From: Sporosarcina sp. PTS2304
GTDB lineage: Bacteria; Bacillota; Bacilli; Bacillales_A; Planococcaceae
Length of the DNA: 64,000 nucleotides
Direction of reading: 5' to 3'
Assembly (NCBI RefSeq): GCF_003351785.1
Contig: NZ_CP031230.1
Coordinates: forward strand, 1,955,001-2,019,000
Of the stretch, positions 46,064-55,874 are shown one piece after another. Below the pieces are notes generated by a model. That model worked only from the letters and a program-made list of their open reading frames with translations. It was not told the DNA's origin and did no database searches. Each line of letters starts with the position of its first letter. Positions within the stretch are counted from its first letter, which is position 1. Both the position numbers and the translations under genes were made by a program.

Positions 46064-47791
46064 TTATACTGTATGGAAGTTCGTTCCGTCAGTTGTTTCA
46101 GCAACGATGCCAGCGCGGATCACGAAGTCTCCGAAATGCTCGCCTTCTTCACGTTCTACTGCATATCGTTTCAATATTGGTCCTAGTTCAGCTAAAATTT
46201 CCGTCTCGCCAATATTTTCACGATAAATTTTACTTAAACGTTGTCCAGTAAAGCCGCCGCCTAAGTACATATTATACTTCCCAGGGCCTTTTCCTATAAA
46301 CCCTAGTTCAGCAATTGCTGGGCGTGCACAACCGTTCGGGCAACCTGTCATGCGTGTGACAATTTCCTCATCACCTAGTCCCGCTTCGTCAAGTAGTCCT
46401 TCGATTTTTGTTATCAATGAAGGTAAGTAACGCTCTGCTTCGGCCATTGCTAAACCACAAGTCGGCAATGATACACAAGCCATTGAATTTCGGCGTAGTG
46501 CCGACTGTTCAGTAGTATTCTCTAAATCATAGCGAGCAATGATTTCTTCGACGTTTTTCTTATTAGCAGTCGTTACATCACCAAGAACCAAGTTTTGATT
46601 TGGACTCAAGCGGAAATCACCTGTATGAATTTCTGCAATTTCACGTAAAGCCGTCATCAGCTTATAATTTTCCGTATCACGGACACGACCGTTTTCTATA
46701 AAGAATGTGTAGTTCCAACGATCATTCGTTGCTTCCACCCAACCGTAACGATCTCCATTATGATCAAAATGATACGGACGAGCTTGCTCCAATTCCCAGC
46801 CTAAACGGCTATGTAGTTCACCAATCAGCCAGTCAATTCCACGAGAGTCAATTGTATATTTAAAACGCGCATACTTTCGCACCGAACGATTACCATTATC
46901 GCGCTGAATCATCATTAAGTGTTTTGCCACTTCTACCACTTGATCAGCCGGAGTGAAACCGATCGAACGAGCAAGTTGTGGGTAGGTTTGCTCATCTCCA
47001 TGCGCCATTCCCATACCTCCACCGACAACTACGTTGAATCCAGTCAATTTTCCTTCCTCAACAATAGCGATTAATCCGATATCTTGAGAAAATACATCTA
47101 TATCGTTCATCGGTGGAACAGCGATACCGATCTTAAACTTTCTTGGCAAATACGTCGCGCCATACACCGGTTCTACTTCTACACCTTCTGTACTGTCGAT
47201 TACTTTCTCCTCATCCAACCAAATTTCATGATAGGCATTTGTTTGTGGCAACAAATCATCACTTAATCTCTTTGCCCATTCGTAGACTTCCGCATGTACA
47301 GGAGACTCATTCGGATTCGGACTACACATTACGTTTCTGTTAACATCTCCACAAGCAGCAATGGAATCTAACAATGCATCGTTCATTTCTTGAATATTCT
47401 TTTTCATATTCCATTTTAGAATACCGTGCATTTGGAAAGCTTGACGGGTAGTCAACTTCAATGTGCCATTACCATATTTATGTGCTAAGTTATCCATAAC
47501 CAACCATTGTTTCGGAGTTGCAAATCCTGCTGGCGTTCGAACACGTATCATAAACTGGTACGCTGGCTCTAGCTTTTGACGCTGGCGCTCTGTTCGCAAA
47601 TCACGATCATCTTGTAAGTAACTACCGTGGAATTTCATCAAACGATTATCATCTTCGGGAATACCGGCACTGATTGAATCAGCCATTGTCTCGATTAAAT
47701 TCCCACGAAGGTAATCACTTTCAATTTTAATTTCTTCTACATCACTTGGTGGTCCATCTTGTATATGAACCGGTTTTGTTGTTGAAGACAT
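46064..47791 (-). CDS. cysI: Assimilatory sulfite reductase (NADPH) hemoprotein beta-component
   Basis: A 575-residue siroheme and Fe-S enzyme reducing sulfite to sulfide. Cluster and siroheme cysteines are in [18 protein letters not shown] and [16 protein letters not shown]. The N-terminal region [12 protein letters not shown] and [22 protein letters not shown] is typical of CysI. It needs siroheme from the sirABC-type genes on the facing operon. It begins 24 bases after cysJ. Confidence 0.95.
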   Translation of the reverse strand: MSSTTKPVHIQDGPPSDVEEIKIESDYLRGNLIETMADSISAGIPEDDNRLMKFHGSYLQDDRDLRTERQRQKLEPAYQFMIRVRTPAGFATPKQWLVMDNLAHKYGNGTLKLTTRQAFQMHGILKWNMKKNIQEMNDALLDSIAACGDVNRNVMCSPNPNESPVHAEVYEWAKRLSDDLLPQTNAYHEIWLDEEKVIDSTEGVEVEPVYGATYLPRKFKIGIAVPPMNDIDVFSQDIGLIAIVEEGKLTGFNVVVGGGMGMAHGDEQTYPQLARSIGFTPADQVVEVAKHLMMIQRDNGNRSVRKYARFKYTIDSRGIDWLIGELHSRLGWELEQARPYHFDHNGDRYGWVEATNDRWNYTFFIENGRVRDTENYKLMTALREIAEIHTGDFRLSPNQNLVLGDVTTANKKNVEEIIARYDLENTTEQSALRRNSMACVSLPTCGLAMAEAERYLPSLITKIEGLLDEAGLGDEEIVTRMTGCPNGCARPAIAELGFIGKGPGKYNMYLGGGFTGQRLSKIYRENIGETEILAELGPILKRYAVEREEGEHFGDFVIRAGIVAETTDGTNFHTV

Positions 47792-47815
47792 GTTCCCACT
47801 CCCTTTTCCACTCGA

Positions 47816-49630
47816 TTAATAAACATCGCGTTGATAGCGTTTTTCTTGGATTAATTGCGTCATCAATTGCTCAGCTTCCTCGAGCGTCTGACCGCCTTGT
47901 TCTTGAATAATTTCTAATAACGTCGCGTGTACGTCTTTCGCCATATACTGCTCGTCTCCACAAACATAAATGACTGCACCTTCTTCAATCCATTGGTACA
48001 ATTCTTGACTAGCTTGCTTCATACGATGTTGTACATATACTTTTTCTTCTGTATCACGCGAGAATGCTATATCTAGCTTTGTTAATGCTCCATCTTTTAC
48101 ATAGTTTTGCCATTCTGTCTGGTATAGGAAATCTGTGACATAATGCTGATCTCCGAAAAACAACCAAGACTTCCCTTCCGCTCCTGTCTCACTACGCTCT
48201 TCAATGAATGAACGGAATGGCGCAATTCCTGTTCCAGGACCGATCATAATTATTGGCGTTTCAGAATTTTCCGGTAGACGGAAATTATCATTTTTGTGAA
48301 TATAGATTGGTAGTGTATCTCCAGGCTCTAAGTTTTCTGCACATTGAATGGAACAAACACCCTGTCTGTCACGACCATGCGCTTCGTAACGGACAACCCC
48401 TATCGTTAAATGAACCTCTTCTGGATTTGCTTCTAAACTACTTGCTATAGAGTAAAGACGTGCAGGTAACTTACGTAAAATTCCGACCAACTGTTGCTCT
48501 GTAATAGACAAAGGTCCGAAATCATTCAATGCATCTAGTAAGTCACGCCCTTCAATATACGCACGTAATTCTTCTATATTTGCAGGACTCACCAAATTCT
48601 TTAGTTTCTCTGACTCTGTATAGATTGATAACTTTTCTAGTAACGGTTTAGTTAATACAGTTATTTCAAAGTGGTTCAGTAACGCAATACGCAGTGCACG
48701 ACGTTCTCCTTGCGAATTAATTTCAACTGTTTCATCAGGATTCCAATTCCCTTCACCTACAATTGCATCGACTAACTCGGAATTATTTTCTGGAAAAATC
48801 CCCACACTATCTCCAGGCTGATATTCCAACCCTGAACCTTCTAAGGAGAGTTCTACGTGTCGAGTTTCTTTATTTGATCCACGACCATTCAAGTTAATGT
48901 TTTCTAATACTTCCGCTCTAAACGGATTGGTACGTGAATATTGCGAAGGAGTTGCACTTTCTACTTCTAACGTAGCGGCTGCTGATTGTCCCCCCGTATG
49001 AATTTGCAGGGAAACTTCTACCGCGGCCAACCATTGTGCCGCTGGTTCATCATAATCTAAATCACAATCGACACGGGGTGCTAATGGTTTAGCGCCAAGC
49101 TCTGTTAGCTTTTGATCGAAATCCGCACCTGTCTTACAGAAAAACTCATAAGAACTATCTCCAAGTGCTAGTACGGAATAATGTAAATGATCCAACTTCG
49201 GTGCACGACGACCATGCAAAAATTCGTATAGTGGAAGTGCAGTATCTGGTGGATCTCCTTCTCCATGCGTACTAACAACTAATAGTAGATGTTCGATTTT
49301 CTTTAAAGCATTCGGCTTAAAATCGCTCATCGATTGAATAGTTACGTCAAATGACTGCTCTTTCAATTTGGCAGCTGCTTGTTCAGCTAACCCTTGACCA
49401 TTGCCTGTCTGAGAACCATATAAAATCGTAATCTCTTTTACTGCTGTCGGAACTTCTACCGTCGGACGTTCTAGCACAGCAACTCCAGCATTCGCAGAAG
49501 CAGATCCACTCGCAGCAGTTAAATACCCACTCAACCAACTTTGCTGTGACACCGTAATACTAGGCAGTAGACGATTAAGCAATTCTACTTGTTCTTCACT
49601 AAAAGGACTGTTCGTTACTTGTAACGCCAT
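47816..49630 (-). CDS. cysJ: Sulfite reductase (NADPH) flavoprotein alpha-component
   Basis: A 604-residue diflavin reductase: an N-terminal ~60-residue helix, FMN-binding flavodoxin domain (ITILYGSQTGNGQGLAEQ, STHGEGDPPD), FAD domain (RLYSIASSLEANPEEVHLTI, GVCSIQCAENLEPGD) and NADPH domain (MIGPGTGIAPFRSFIEER, IYVCGDEQYMAKDVH). It passes electrons from NADPH to CysI. The start at 49630 is chosen for GAGGGTG upstream. Confidence 0.95.
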   Translation of the reverse strand: MALQVTNSPFSEEQVELLNRLLPSITVSQQSWLSGYLTAASGSASANAGVAVLERPTVEVPTAVKEITILYGSQTGNGQGLAEQAAAKLKEQSFDVTIQSMSDFKPNALKKIEHLLLVVSTHGEGDPPDTALPLYEFLHGRRAPKLDHLHYSVLALGDSSYEFFCKTGADFDQKLTELGAKPLAPRVDCDLDYDEPAAQWLAAVEVSLQIHTGGQSAAATLEVESATPSQYSRTNPFRAEVLENINLNGRGSNKETRHVELSLEGSGLEYQPGDSVGIFPENNSELVDAIVGEGNWNPDETVEINSQGERRALRIALLNHFEITVLTKPLLEKLSIYTESEKLKNLVSPANIEELRAYIEGRDLLDALNDFGPLSITEQQLVGILRKLPARLYSIASSLEANPEEVHLTIGVVRYEAHGRDRQGVCSIQCAENLEPGDTLPIYIHKNDNFRLPENSETPIIMIGPGTGIAPFRSFIEERSETGAEGKSWLFFGDQHYVTDFLYQTEWQNYVKDGALTKLDIAFSRDTEEKVYVQHRMKQASQELYQWIEEGAVIYVCGDEQYMAKDVHATLLEIIQEQGGQTLEEAEQLMTQLIQEKRYQRDVY

Positions 49631-49730
49631 ATTCATCACCCTCGCACCCTATTTTATTATTCTCTTTTGTCTTCGTTTCATCGATAGCGTACAAATTCGC
49701 TTTGATGACAACTATGTTAAAGATGATTTC

Positions 49731-49759
49731 ATTGTATTATGATTAATCCTATTAGTCAA
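49731..49759 (-). promoter_or_regulatory. Promoter of cysJ-cysI
   Basis: On the minus strand TTGACT (49754-49759), a 17-base spacer and TACAAT (49731-49736), about 100 bases upstream of cysJ. An AT-rich block TAATAGGATTAATCATAAT fills the spacer; a CymR site is possible but unproven. Confidence 0.7.
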
Positions 49760-49841
49760 GTAGGTTTTTGATTAAAGTTAGATATTACAGATTTTTTAGA
49801 TAGGTTATAAATAATCTAGATGGAATATAACTAGATACAAA

Positions 49842-49872
49842 AAAAGCATGAAGTCGATATCCTTCATGCTTT
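49842..49872 (-). terminator. Terminator of the efeOBU operon
   Basis: AAAAGCATGAAG / CTTCATGCTTT; TTTTTTTGTATC follows on the minus strand. It lies about 180 bases past efeU, beyond an A-left repeat fragment. The same stem is used after zosA (19314-19347). Confidence 0.78.
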
Positions 49873-49928
49873 AGTAAAGCAATATTTTGTCTCTAGCCTT
49901 TCGTTTCTCAAATAGGTGAAATAATATA

Positions 49929-50005
49929 GCGTATCGTCTGGAAGCGCAAGCCGCAAGACACTCTAAATCAGCGTCACTCCATCCGATCAAAATAGTCACT
50001 TGTAT
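49929..50005 (-). repeat. Solo A-left fragment of the composite repeat
   Basis: Read on the minus strand: GATCGGATGGAGTGACGCTG, GTCTTGCGGCTTGCGCTTCC, then AGACGATACGC, matching the left end of unit A. Core, B and D are absent. It lies between efeU and its probable terminator. Confidence 0.72.
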
Positions 50006-50050
50006 TACAGTCTTCTGCTTCTTGCTATCGCTTAACTCACTTTACGTGTG

Positions 50051-51796
50051 TTATTTATTCATTAATTCCATTTTCGGCTGTTTGTTTCTTTTCTTCAACC
50101 AAATAGCTACTCCAATGAAAAATAATAAACATAGTTGTGCAAGAATAGTTTCGTTCGTTGGATAAAAACCAATCCAATCGATAATCGGCAGATTGGGCTG
50201 AACCGTTGTACCGATAACATTTGTTAATTGTAATGTGTGTAAGCTAACACCGATTATTTTGAATGCTAGTATGTAGATCAAAATAGTAGCTACTGCAAAA
50301 AAACGATGTATCGGAATTTTATGACTGACTTTCGTAAAGATTACAGCTACGATAGAAAGAATGATTAATGCTAGTATAATACCTGCTATAAACTCCACAG
50401 TAGACATTTTAGGCGCGATTCCAGCATAAAAGACAAGGGTTTCCGCCCCTTCACGAAAAACGGAAAGGAAACTGACCGACGCCATAGCAAGTACGCTGCC
50501 TTTGGAAATCGCTTGTCCCATCTGTTTAGAAATATAGCGATTCCATGACGCAACAGAAGATTTTTGATGCATCCAAACTCCGACACCTAGCATTAACGCC
50601 GCAGCGATTAGCCCAACGTACCCTTCCATCTTTTCACGGTCATTGCCAATTGTCACAGATTGCAAAACAGTGGACATCATAATGGCCGCCACAATACTTA
50701 GTAGGAGTCCCGCCAACGCACCGATATATACCCATTTACGTTTTGATTGCTGATTGGCAGATGTCAAAAACGATAGCAATGCCACAATGATCAGCAATGC
50801 TTCTAATCCTTCTCGCAATAAAATTAATGCAGAATCCCAAAAGCTAAAGCTATCATTCGTCTGTAATAAAGCAATTTGCTGTGTAAAGCCTTTCAATTGT
50901 TGCGCAGCTTTCTCAGTATCATATCCACGATTCGTCAGTTGACCGATCATTAGTGGTAACTCGTTTTCCAGCATCGTATACAAAGAAGCATTTTTCGTGC
51001 GTACTTCTCCTTCGACATTCGGCCAAATTTGAATAAAGTTACGTAATGTATTTTTAGCAAGCTCCAAATTACCAGACTCTATCGCTTCAGAACTATCATC
51101 CAGTAATGCGATTAAAGTGGCTAATGAGTACTCTTCTGCCGCCTGCTCTTTTAATGTTCCTTTTACAAATTGATCAATGACAGTTGTCAATTCTTCAAAC
51201 TGCATTTGCAAGACACTACTATCAGGATTTTCTTCCGCGAGTGTGATCCGCATGAATGCCATGTTCGTTTCGATCGCACCATAGGCGGATATACTCTGTT
51301 CACGAACCGGGCGTTCATTACGTGTCCAAGTCGATATAAATTGTTGGTTCGCTTGCTTAATTTCTTCTAAAGATTTGGATTCTATCGCTTGTTCTAATGT
51401 GGATAGTGCGGGCGCCATTGCTTTACTGAACGTTTCGCGCTCTGCTAGTTCATCCACTGGATTCTCGGCTTTTTCCAACGTATGCAAGGCTTTCGACAAT
51501 GCGCTTAACGTATCACCACGTGTTTCAGGGGTTGCCGTTAGCGCCTCTTTAATCGCTTGATCGATCGCTTTGGATTGTTTGGACGACTCTAGTTGCTGCT
51601 CTTTCCAAATAGCTTCAAATTCTTTTATAGAGTCCACCGCTTCAGTATCATGTCCTTGCTTCGTTTCCATAATTGCATCACTAATAGAAATATAAAGATC
51701 ACTATAATTCGTTTCTGCAAACACTGAACGAACAGGCAATAGTAGTGCGATGAATAGAACGGCTATCCATTTAGACAATTGAGAAGAGAGTCTCAC
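50051..51796 (-). CDS. efeU: FTR1-family iron permease EfeU with N-terminal periplasmic-type domain
   Basis: A 581-residue permease: a signal sequence (to about residue 27), an extracytoplasmic helical domain of ~300 residues, then seven membrane helices with two RE-X2-E iron-site motifs (LREGLEALLI and FREGAETLVFY). Bacillus YwbL has the same layout. It imports iron with EfeB and EfeO. GTG start after GGGGGA. The gene overlaps efeB by 26 bases. Confidence 0.92.
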   Translation of the reverse strand: MRLSSQLSKWIAVLFIALLLPVRSVFAETNYSDLYISISDAIMETKQGHDTEAVDSIKEFEAIWKEQQLESSKQSKAIDQAIKEALTATPETRGDTLSALSKALHTLEKAENPVDELAERETFSKAMAPALSTLEQAIESKSLEEIKQANQQFISTWTRNERPVREQSISAYGAIETNMAFMRITLAEENPDSSVLQMQFEELTTVIDQFVKGTLKEQAAEEYSLATLIALLDDSSEAIESGNLELAKNTLRNFIQIWPNVEGEVRTKNASLYTMLENELPLMIGQLTNRGYDTEKAAQQLKGFTQQIALLQTNDSFSFWDSALILLREGLEALLIIVALLSFLTSANQQSKRKWVYIGALAGLLLSIVAAIMMSTVLQSVTIGNDREKMEGYVGLIAAALMLGVGVWMHQKSSVASWNRYISKQMGQAISKGSVLAMASVSFLSVFREGAETLVFYAGIAPKMSTVEFIAGIILALIILSIVAVIFTKVSHKIPIHRFFAVATILIYILAFKIIGVSLHTLQLTNVIGTTVQPNLPIIDWIGFYPTNETILAQLCLLFFIGVAIWLKKRNKQPKMELMNK

Positions 51797-53039
51797 CTAT
51801 GAATCCCCCTTTTTGCACTCCAGGGAAGCAAGCGAATAACGCACTGCCGCGATGAGTAATATATTCATTTAATTTATCTTCCCGACCAAAACTATTTTGA
51901 ATTGCGATAAATTGCTTTGGATGCTTTTGAAATGAAATAAACAGTAAGCCCGCATCAAATGTTCCTGTGGAATCCATAACGCCCGAACTATAGGAAAATG
52001 AACGGCGGAAAACTTTTTCTTTCGCTTGCATAGCTAATCGAACATGGGAATTTTCGGCAATGACATACTCCCCGTTGGCGTCTTTTTCATCGAGGTTCAT
52101 CTTTTCCATCTCTTTTTGCTTTCCGAGTGGAGCTCCTGTATCACGATGTCTGCCAAATGTCGCTTCCTGCTCTTGAAGTGCTGTCCGATCCCAAGTTTCC
52201 AAATGCATTTGAACTCTTCTTACAGCTAGATAGCTGCCATTCGTCATCCAATTTTTCGAGTCTCCTGCACCAACCCAAACAACATCATTCATTTCCGCTT
52301 CTTTTGTGCTGTTCGGATTAACTGAGCCATCTTTAAAAGCAAATAAATTGCGGGGCGTTTCTTTCTTTTTACCTTTCATCGGATAAGAATTGAATCCTGC
52401 CTGCGTCCACTTAAGACTCACTTTACCGGAAGCGGCTCGCACTAAATTACGGACGGCATGGAACGCCACTTGCGGATCATCGGCACATGCCTGAATGCAA
52501 ATGTCGCCACCTGTATAGGCAGGATCTAGTTGATCTTTAGGGAAATGCGGCAAGTCTTTTAACTCTTTCGGACGTTTTGCTGCTAATCCGAGTGAATCTT
52601 TCTCGAATAAAGAAGGTCCTACGCCAAATGTTAGCGTTAAATTCATCGCATCCAACCCGACTGCTTCTCCAGTGTCTTTAGCCGGCAGTAACAGGTTGGA
52701 AGAAGGATCCGCTATCTGTTCTCCATTCATCATACGAACAGATAATGGAGTCCACATTTTGAATAGATCCATCAACTCTTTCTGAGAACTTACCAAAACA
52801 TGTAACGAAGCGAAATAGACGTAACTTTGACATTCAGTCGCGATCCCCGATTGATGCTTCCCATAAAAATTGATTTTATGTTTCGCACGTGGATTGTCTT
52901 CTTCTACAGCCATACCGAAAACATTGAGTACACTGCCTAGACCTGAAGCGCCGATAACTACTCCCGCTGCACCTGCCCCTGTATACTTCAACATTTGACG
53001 ACGTGAAATTTTCTTTTCGAAAAATTTTTCTTCTGACAT
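51771..53039 (-). CDS. efeB: EfeB, Dyp-type haem peroxidase, Tat-exported
   Basis: A 422-residue DyP peroxidase. A twin-arginine signal (KKISRRQMLKYTGAGAAG) targets it folded through the membrane. GDICIQACADDPQVAFHAVR and FKDGSVNPN are family marks; the latter holds the distal Asp. In EfeUOB it oxidises Fe2+ or extracts iron from haem. The start at 53039 is chosen because GGAGTGA precedes it. Confidence 0.93.
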   Translation of the reverse strand: MSEEKFFEKKISRRQMLKYTGAGAAGVVIGASGLGSVLNVFGMAVEEDNPRAKHKINFYGKHQSGIATECQSYVYFASLHVLVSSQKELMDLFKMWTPLSVRMMNGEQIADPSSNLLLPAKDTGEAVGLDAMNLTLTFGVGPSLFEKDSLGLAAKRPKELKDLPHFPKDQLDPAYTGGDICIQACADDPQVAFHAVRNLVRAASGKVSLKWTQAGFNSYPMKGKKKETPRNLFAFKDGSVNPNSTKEAEMNDVVWVGAGDSKNWMTNGSYLAVRRVQMHLETWDRTALQEQEATFGRHRDTGAPLGKQKEMEKMNLDEKDANGEYVIAENSHVRLAMQAKEKVFRRSFSYSSGVMDSTGTFDAGLLFISFQKHPKQFIAIQNSFGREDKLNEYITHRGSALFACFPGVQKGGFIGETLFSIV

Positions 53040-53044
53040 GTCAC

Positions 53045-53896
53045 TCACTCCATTACGATGCCCATCATACTTAATGGTTCACCTAATTGATTAACAGCTT
53101 CCGATAAAGCTTTTGTATCTTCTTGTGTTAACTGTTCATAGGATATATAGCCATCAGATCCATCTTTATATTTCTCAAGCAATTCATTGATCGTTGCGAA
53201 TTTACTTTCTAACTCATCTACAAGCGCCTGATCTTTCGCTACCATTTTGTCTTTCAATATTTCAAATATTTTCTCCGCACCTTCTATATTGGCTTTAAAG
53301 TCATATAAATCTGTATGCGAATAAATTTCTTCTTCACCGGTAATTTTAGAAGTAGAGACTTCGTTCAAAAGGTCGACAGCTCCTGTAATCATTAAATCTG
53401 GAGAAACTTCTACCGTTTCAACACGCGCCCGTAATTCTTTGGCATCTTTTAATAATTGATCAGCGACTTCGGCATAGCCTTCTGTCGTCTTTTCTACCCA
53501 CAGACCGTATTCAATTTTATGATATCCAGACCACTCTTCTTCTCCTTGACCTTCTTCTTGAACATCAGCTAAACGTGCATCAATTCTTGGATCCAAATCG
53601 CCAAAACTCTCTGCAATCGGTTCGGAACGTTCAAAATACATGCGCGCAAGTGGATATATCGCTTTCGCCTCTTCCAATTGTCCAGTTTTCACAGCCGTCA
53701 CAAACTTCTCTGTCTCGATTACGAATTGGTCCATCTGTTCCAATGCAAATTTTTTATAAGCATCTGTCTCCACTGTTAAATCAGCTACATTAGTTGATTC
53801 AGTCGGGTTAGTTTTATCTGCATTAGAATCCGTACCGCAAGCTGCCAATAGAATACTAGCTGTTAATGCAAGTGTACCTACTATTTTTCTTCTCAT
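53045..53896 (-). CDS. efeO: EfeO, M75-type iron-binding lipoprotein
   Basis: A 283-residue lipoprotein with signal and lipobox (TASILLAACGTDSN), then an imelysin-like (M75) helical domain with EEEWSGYHKIEYGLW, the metal-binding HxxE pattern. It captures iron for EfeU. No cupredoxin domain is present. The upstream in-frame ATG at 53944 lies inside the Fur box, so the start is 53896. First gene of the operon. Confidence 0.92.
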   Translation of the reverse strand: MRRKIVGTLALTASILLAACGTDSNADKTNPTESTNVADLTVETDAYKKFALEQMDQFVIETEKFVTAVKTGQLEEAKAIYPLARMYFERSEPIAESFGDLDPRIDARLADVQEEGQGEEEWSGYHKIEYGLWVEKTTEGYAEVADQLLKDAKELRARVETVEVSPDLMITGAVDLLNEVSTSKITGEEEIYSHTDLYDFKANIEGAEKIFEILKDKMVAKDQALVDELESKFATINELLEKYKDGSDGYISYEQLTQEDTKALSEAVNQLGEPLSMMGIVME

Positions 53897-53928
53897 TAAA
53901 ATCCCACTTCCCACTTCTTTTTTATCAA

Positions 53929-53943
53929 TGATAATCGTTCTCA
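53929..53943 (-). promoter_or_regulatory. Fur box of the efeOBU operon
   Basis: On the plus strand TGATAATCGTTCTCA: 13 of 15 positions of the 7-1-7 Fur box TGATAATNATTATCA. Additional TTATCAATGATAAT flanks it, as in overlapping Fur sites. Iron repression is expected. Confidence 0.85.
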
Positions 53944-54023
53944 AAATAATGTCAATAGGAAGTTAAAGGAAAAAACATATTTTAGTAATTTTCGACTTAA
54001 AATAATAAAAATGTTATGATAGT

Positions 54024-54049
54024 TGTAACATATCGCGATATATCGCGAC
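54024..54049 (+). promoter_or_regulatory. ECF-sigma-like promoter or palindromic operator before the DUF2157 gene
   Basis: TGTAAC (54024-54029), 16 bases, CGAC (54046-54049) fits the ECF sigma pattern (SigX-type). The same stretch holds two copies of TATCGCGA (TATCGCGATA at 54031-54040 and TATCGCGA at 54041-54048), which could instead bind a repressor. A TATGAT -10 at 54015-54020 is a third option. Confidence 0.35.
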
Positions 54050-54082
54050 TACTTACTAAAGGTTGAAAGGAGGTTTTTTATA

Positions 54083-55156
54083 GTGAAAAGAAAAGTCAGC
54101 AAGCCAGAATATAGATTTCTGGAAAATGAGTTCCGCTATTTGCAGCAGCAAGGAAGATTGGATTCCAAAGATGCCAGGGATCTATTAGCCCTTTACGAAC
54201 CGAGAGGCTCTACCAATTTCGTCAGAGTATTACTCGTATTTGGAGCTATTCTTATAGGGGTCGGAATTTTAAGCTTTATTGCGGGTAACTGGGCAGGCAT
54301 GACGCCATTCTTCAAATTCGGCTTAATCGTTTTTTCTTTAATTTTATTTTATATTGTCGGTCATGTGCTTGAGGATAATTATGAGAAAACTGCTAAAAGC
54401 ATGTTTTACATCGGAGCTGCAGTCTATGGGGCCGGAATCTTTCTTATCGGTCAAAGTTTCCATTTACAACATACCGTCTACACAGACTTTTTATTGTGGG
54501 CCATCGGAATTTTACCACTTGCATACTACTTACGAGATCAGTTAGTGGCGGTTTTCGCAAGTGCCTTTTTAATCGTCTATAGTTTTTCATCTTTCGCTAG
54601 CATTTCCAGCACTCCTTATTGGTTGTTGCTATTGATTCCGATATTGTTTTGGATGAACGAGAAGAGACTTGGTCAAAAATCTTCACTATTTGTCATGGCT
54701 GTTCTCGTAACGACAGCTTTTGTAGTCAATCTATTGGAATCATTCGGTCTCGATGAATGGATTTCTTTATTTCTTGTTTTCGTCGGGGGGGTGTTCCTAG
54801 TCCTCTATCCATTTAAGCGCTACAAAACAGCGTCCACTTGGGTCGGTTCCGTGCTGTATGGTATTGCAGGGATTACGTTAACATTTGAGTATGCATGGGA
54901 AACACTGAACGTAGAGACGGTTGCTCCTTATGTTTTCGCTGCTCTATTCATTATTTTGCTAATTTACTTTCTAAAGAACGATAGTTTACCTGCCATTCTG
55001 ATTACTTGTGGATTAATCTATCGGTATTACGCTGATATCTCTTATGACTTTATGCCAAAGTCTCTATTCTTTATTATTGGTGGATTGATATTAATTGGAT
55101 TTGGTTTCTGGTTTGAAAAATCTCGGCGAGAGACGGTGAAGCGTCATGAAGAATAA
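54083..55156 (+). CDS. DUF2157 membrane protein
   Basis: A 357-residue protein with a soluble N-terminal ~45 residues (DLLALYEPRGS) and about ten membrane segments (VRVLLVFGAILIGVGILSFI, GNWAGMTPFFKFGLIV). Characterised only by its domain. GTG start after AAAGGAGG. The gene pairs with GDYXXLXY, as often seen. Confidence 0.8.
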   Translation: MKRKVSKPEYRFLENEFRYLQQQGRLDSKDARDLLALYEPRGSTNFVRVLLVFGAILIGVGILSFIAGNWAGMTPFFKFGLIVFSLILFYIVGHVLEDNYEKTAKSMFYIGAAVYGAGIFLIGQSFHLQHTVYTDFLLWAIGILPLAYYLRDQLVAVFASAFLIVYSFSSFASISSTPYWLLLLIPILFWMNEKRLGQKSSLFVMAVLVTTAFVVNLLESFGLDEWISLFLVFVGGVFLVLYPFKRYKTASTWVGSVLYGIAGITLTFEYAWETLNVETVAPYVFAALFIILLIYFLKNDSLPAILITCGLIYRYYADISYDFMPKSLFFIIGGLILIGFGFWFEKSRRETVKRHEE

Positions 55157-55688
55157 ACGAAACCTATTTCTGATCGCGCTAATTGTCCCTATCTTGCTTT
55201 TGGTATCTATGACATGGAAACCTTTGTGGACAGTGAATAAAGGCGAGACAGTTTTGTTGGAAACTATTCCAGTAGATCCTCGCGATATTTTATACGGAGA
55301 TTACGTGCAATTGCAATTCGCTATTGAAGAGTTTGGTCCAGATTCCATAGAGCCTGCACTTCTTGACAAACTGACTTCGAAGTACTCTGGAAATTTAAAA
55401 GTATATGCTGTGCTTGAACGACAAAATAGTGAAGAACTGTATGGTTTAAAAATGATAACCGATAAAAAGCCGAGTGACGATTTGTATTTAGAAGGAACGA
55501 TGTATTATTATGGAGAACCTTATGACGGTAGCCATACTGTATATTATGCTGATTTCCTTCCCGATCGCTTTTATGTATCGGAAAATACCGGTACTGAATT
55601 GGAGAAACTTTCACAACGCGGCAAGTTACTTGCAGAGATGAAAGTAAAAGACGGATTTGCTGTGTTGCAAGATATTTATCCTAAATGA
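55146..55688 (+). CDS. GDYXXLXY domain protein
   Basis: A 180-residue protein with an N-terminal membrane anchor and the motif PRDILYGDYVQLQF, followed by TMYYYG and YYADFLPDRFYV. It overlaps the DUF2157 gene by 11 bases. Function unknown, and the pairing suggests one complex. Confidence 0.82.
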   Translation: MKNKRNLFLIALIVPILLLVSMTWKPLWTVNKGETVLLETIPVDPRDILYGDYVQLQFAIEEFGPDSIEPALLDKLTSKYSGNLKVYAVLERQNSEELYGLKMITDKKPSDDLYLEGTMYYYGEPYDGSHTVYYADFLPDRFYVSENTGTELEKLSQRGKLLAEMKVKDGFAVLQDIYPK

Positions 55689-55692
55689 AATG

Positions 55693-55733
55693 AAGCCCTA
55701 GAAACTGAGATGCTCTCAGATTCTAGGGCTTTT
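55693..55733 (+). terminator. Terminator after the GDYXXLXY gene
   Basis: AGCCCTAGAA / TTCTAGGGCT outer stem and CTGAGA / TCTCAG inner stem, then TTTT. Confidence 0.88.
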
Positions 55734-55874
55734 CGTATATGTTATATGATCAGATAGTCGGGTATTCTTTTTCACTGTTATAAAACTGTAACTTCTTTCG
55801 TCCGAATAGACTATTCAAACTAGCGTTTTTTTATTATAATGTATTCTAACTTACAAAAGGAGCTGTCGCCGACT

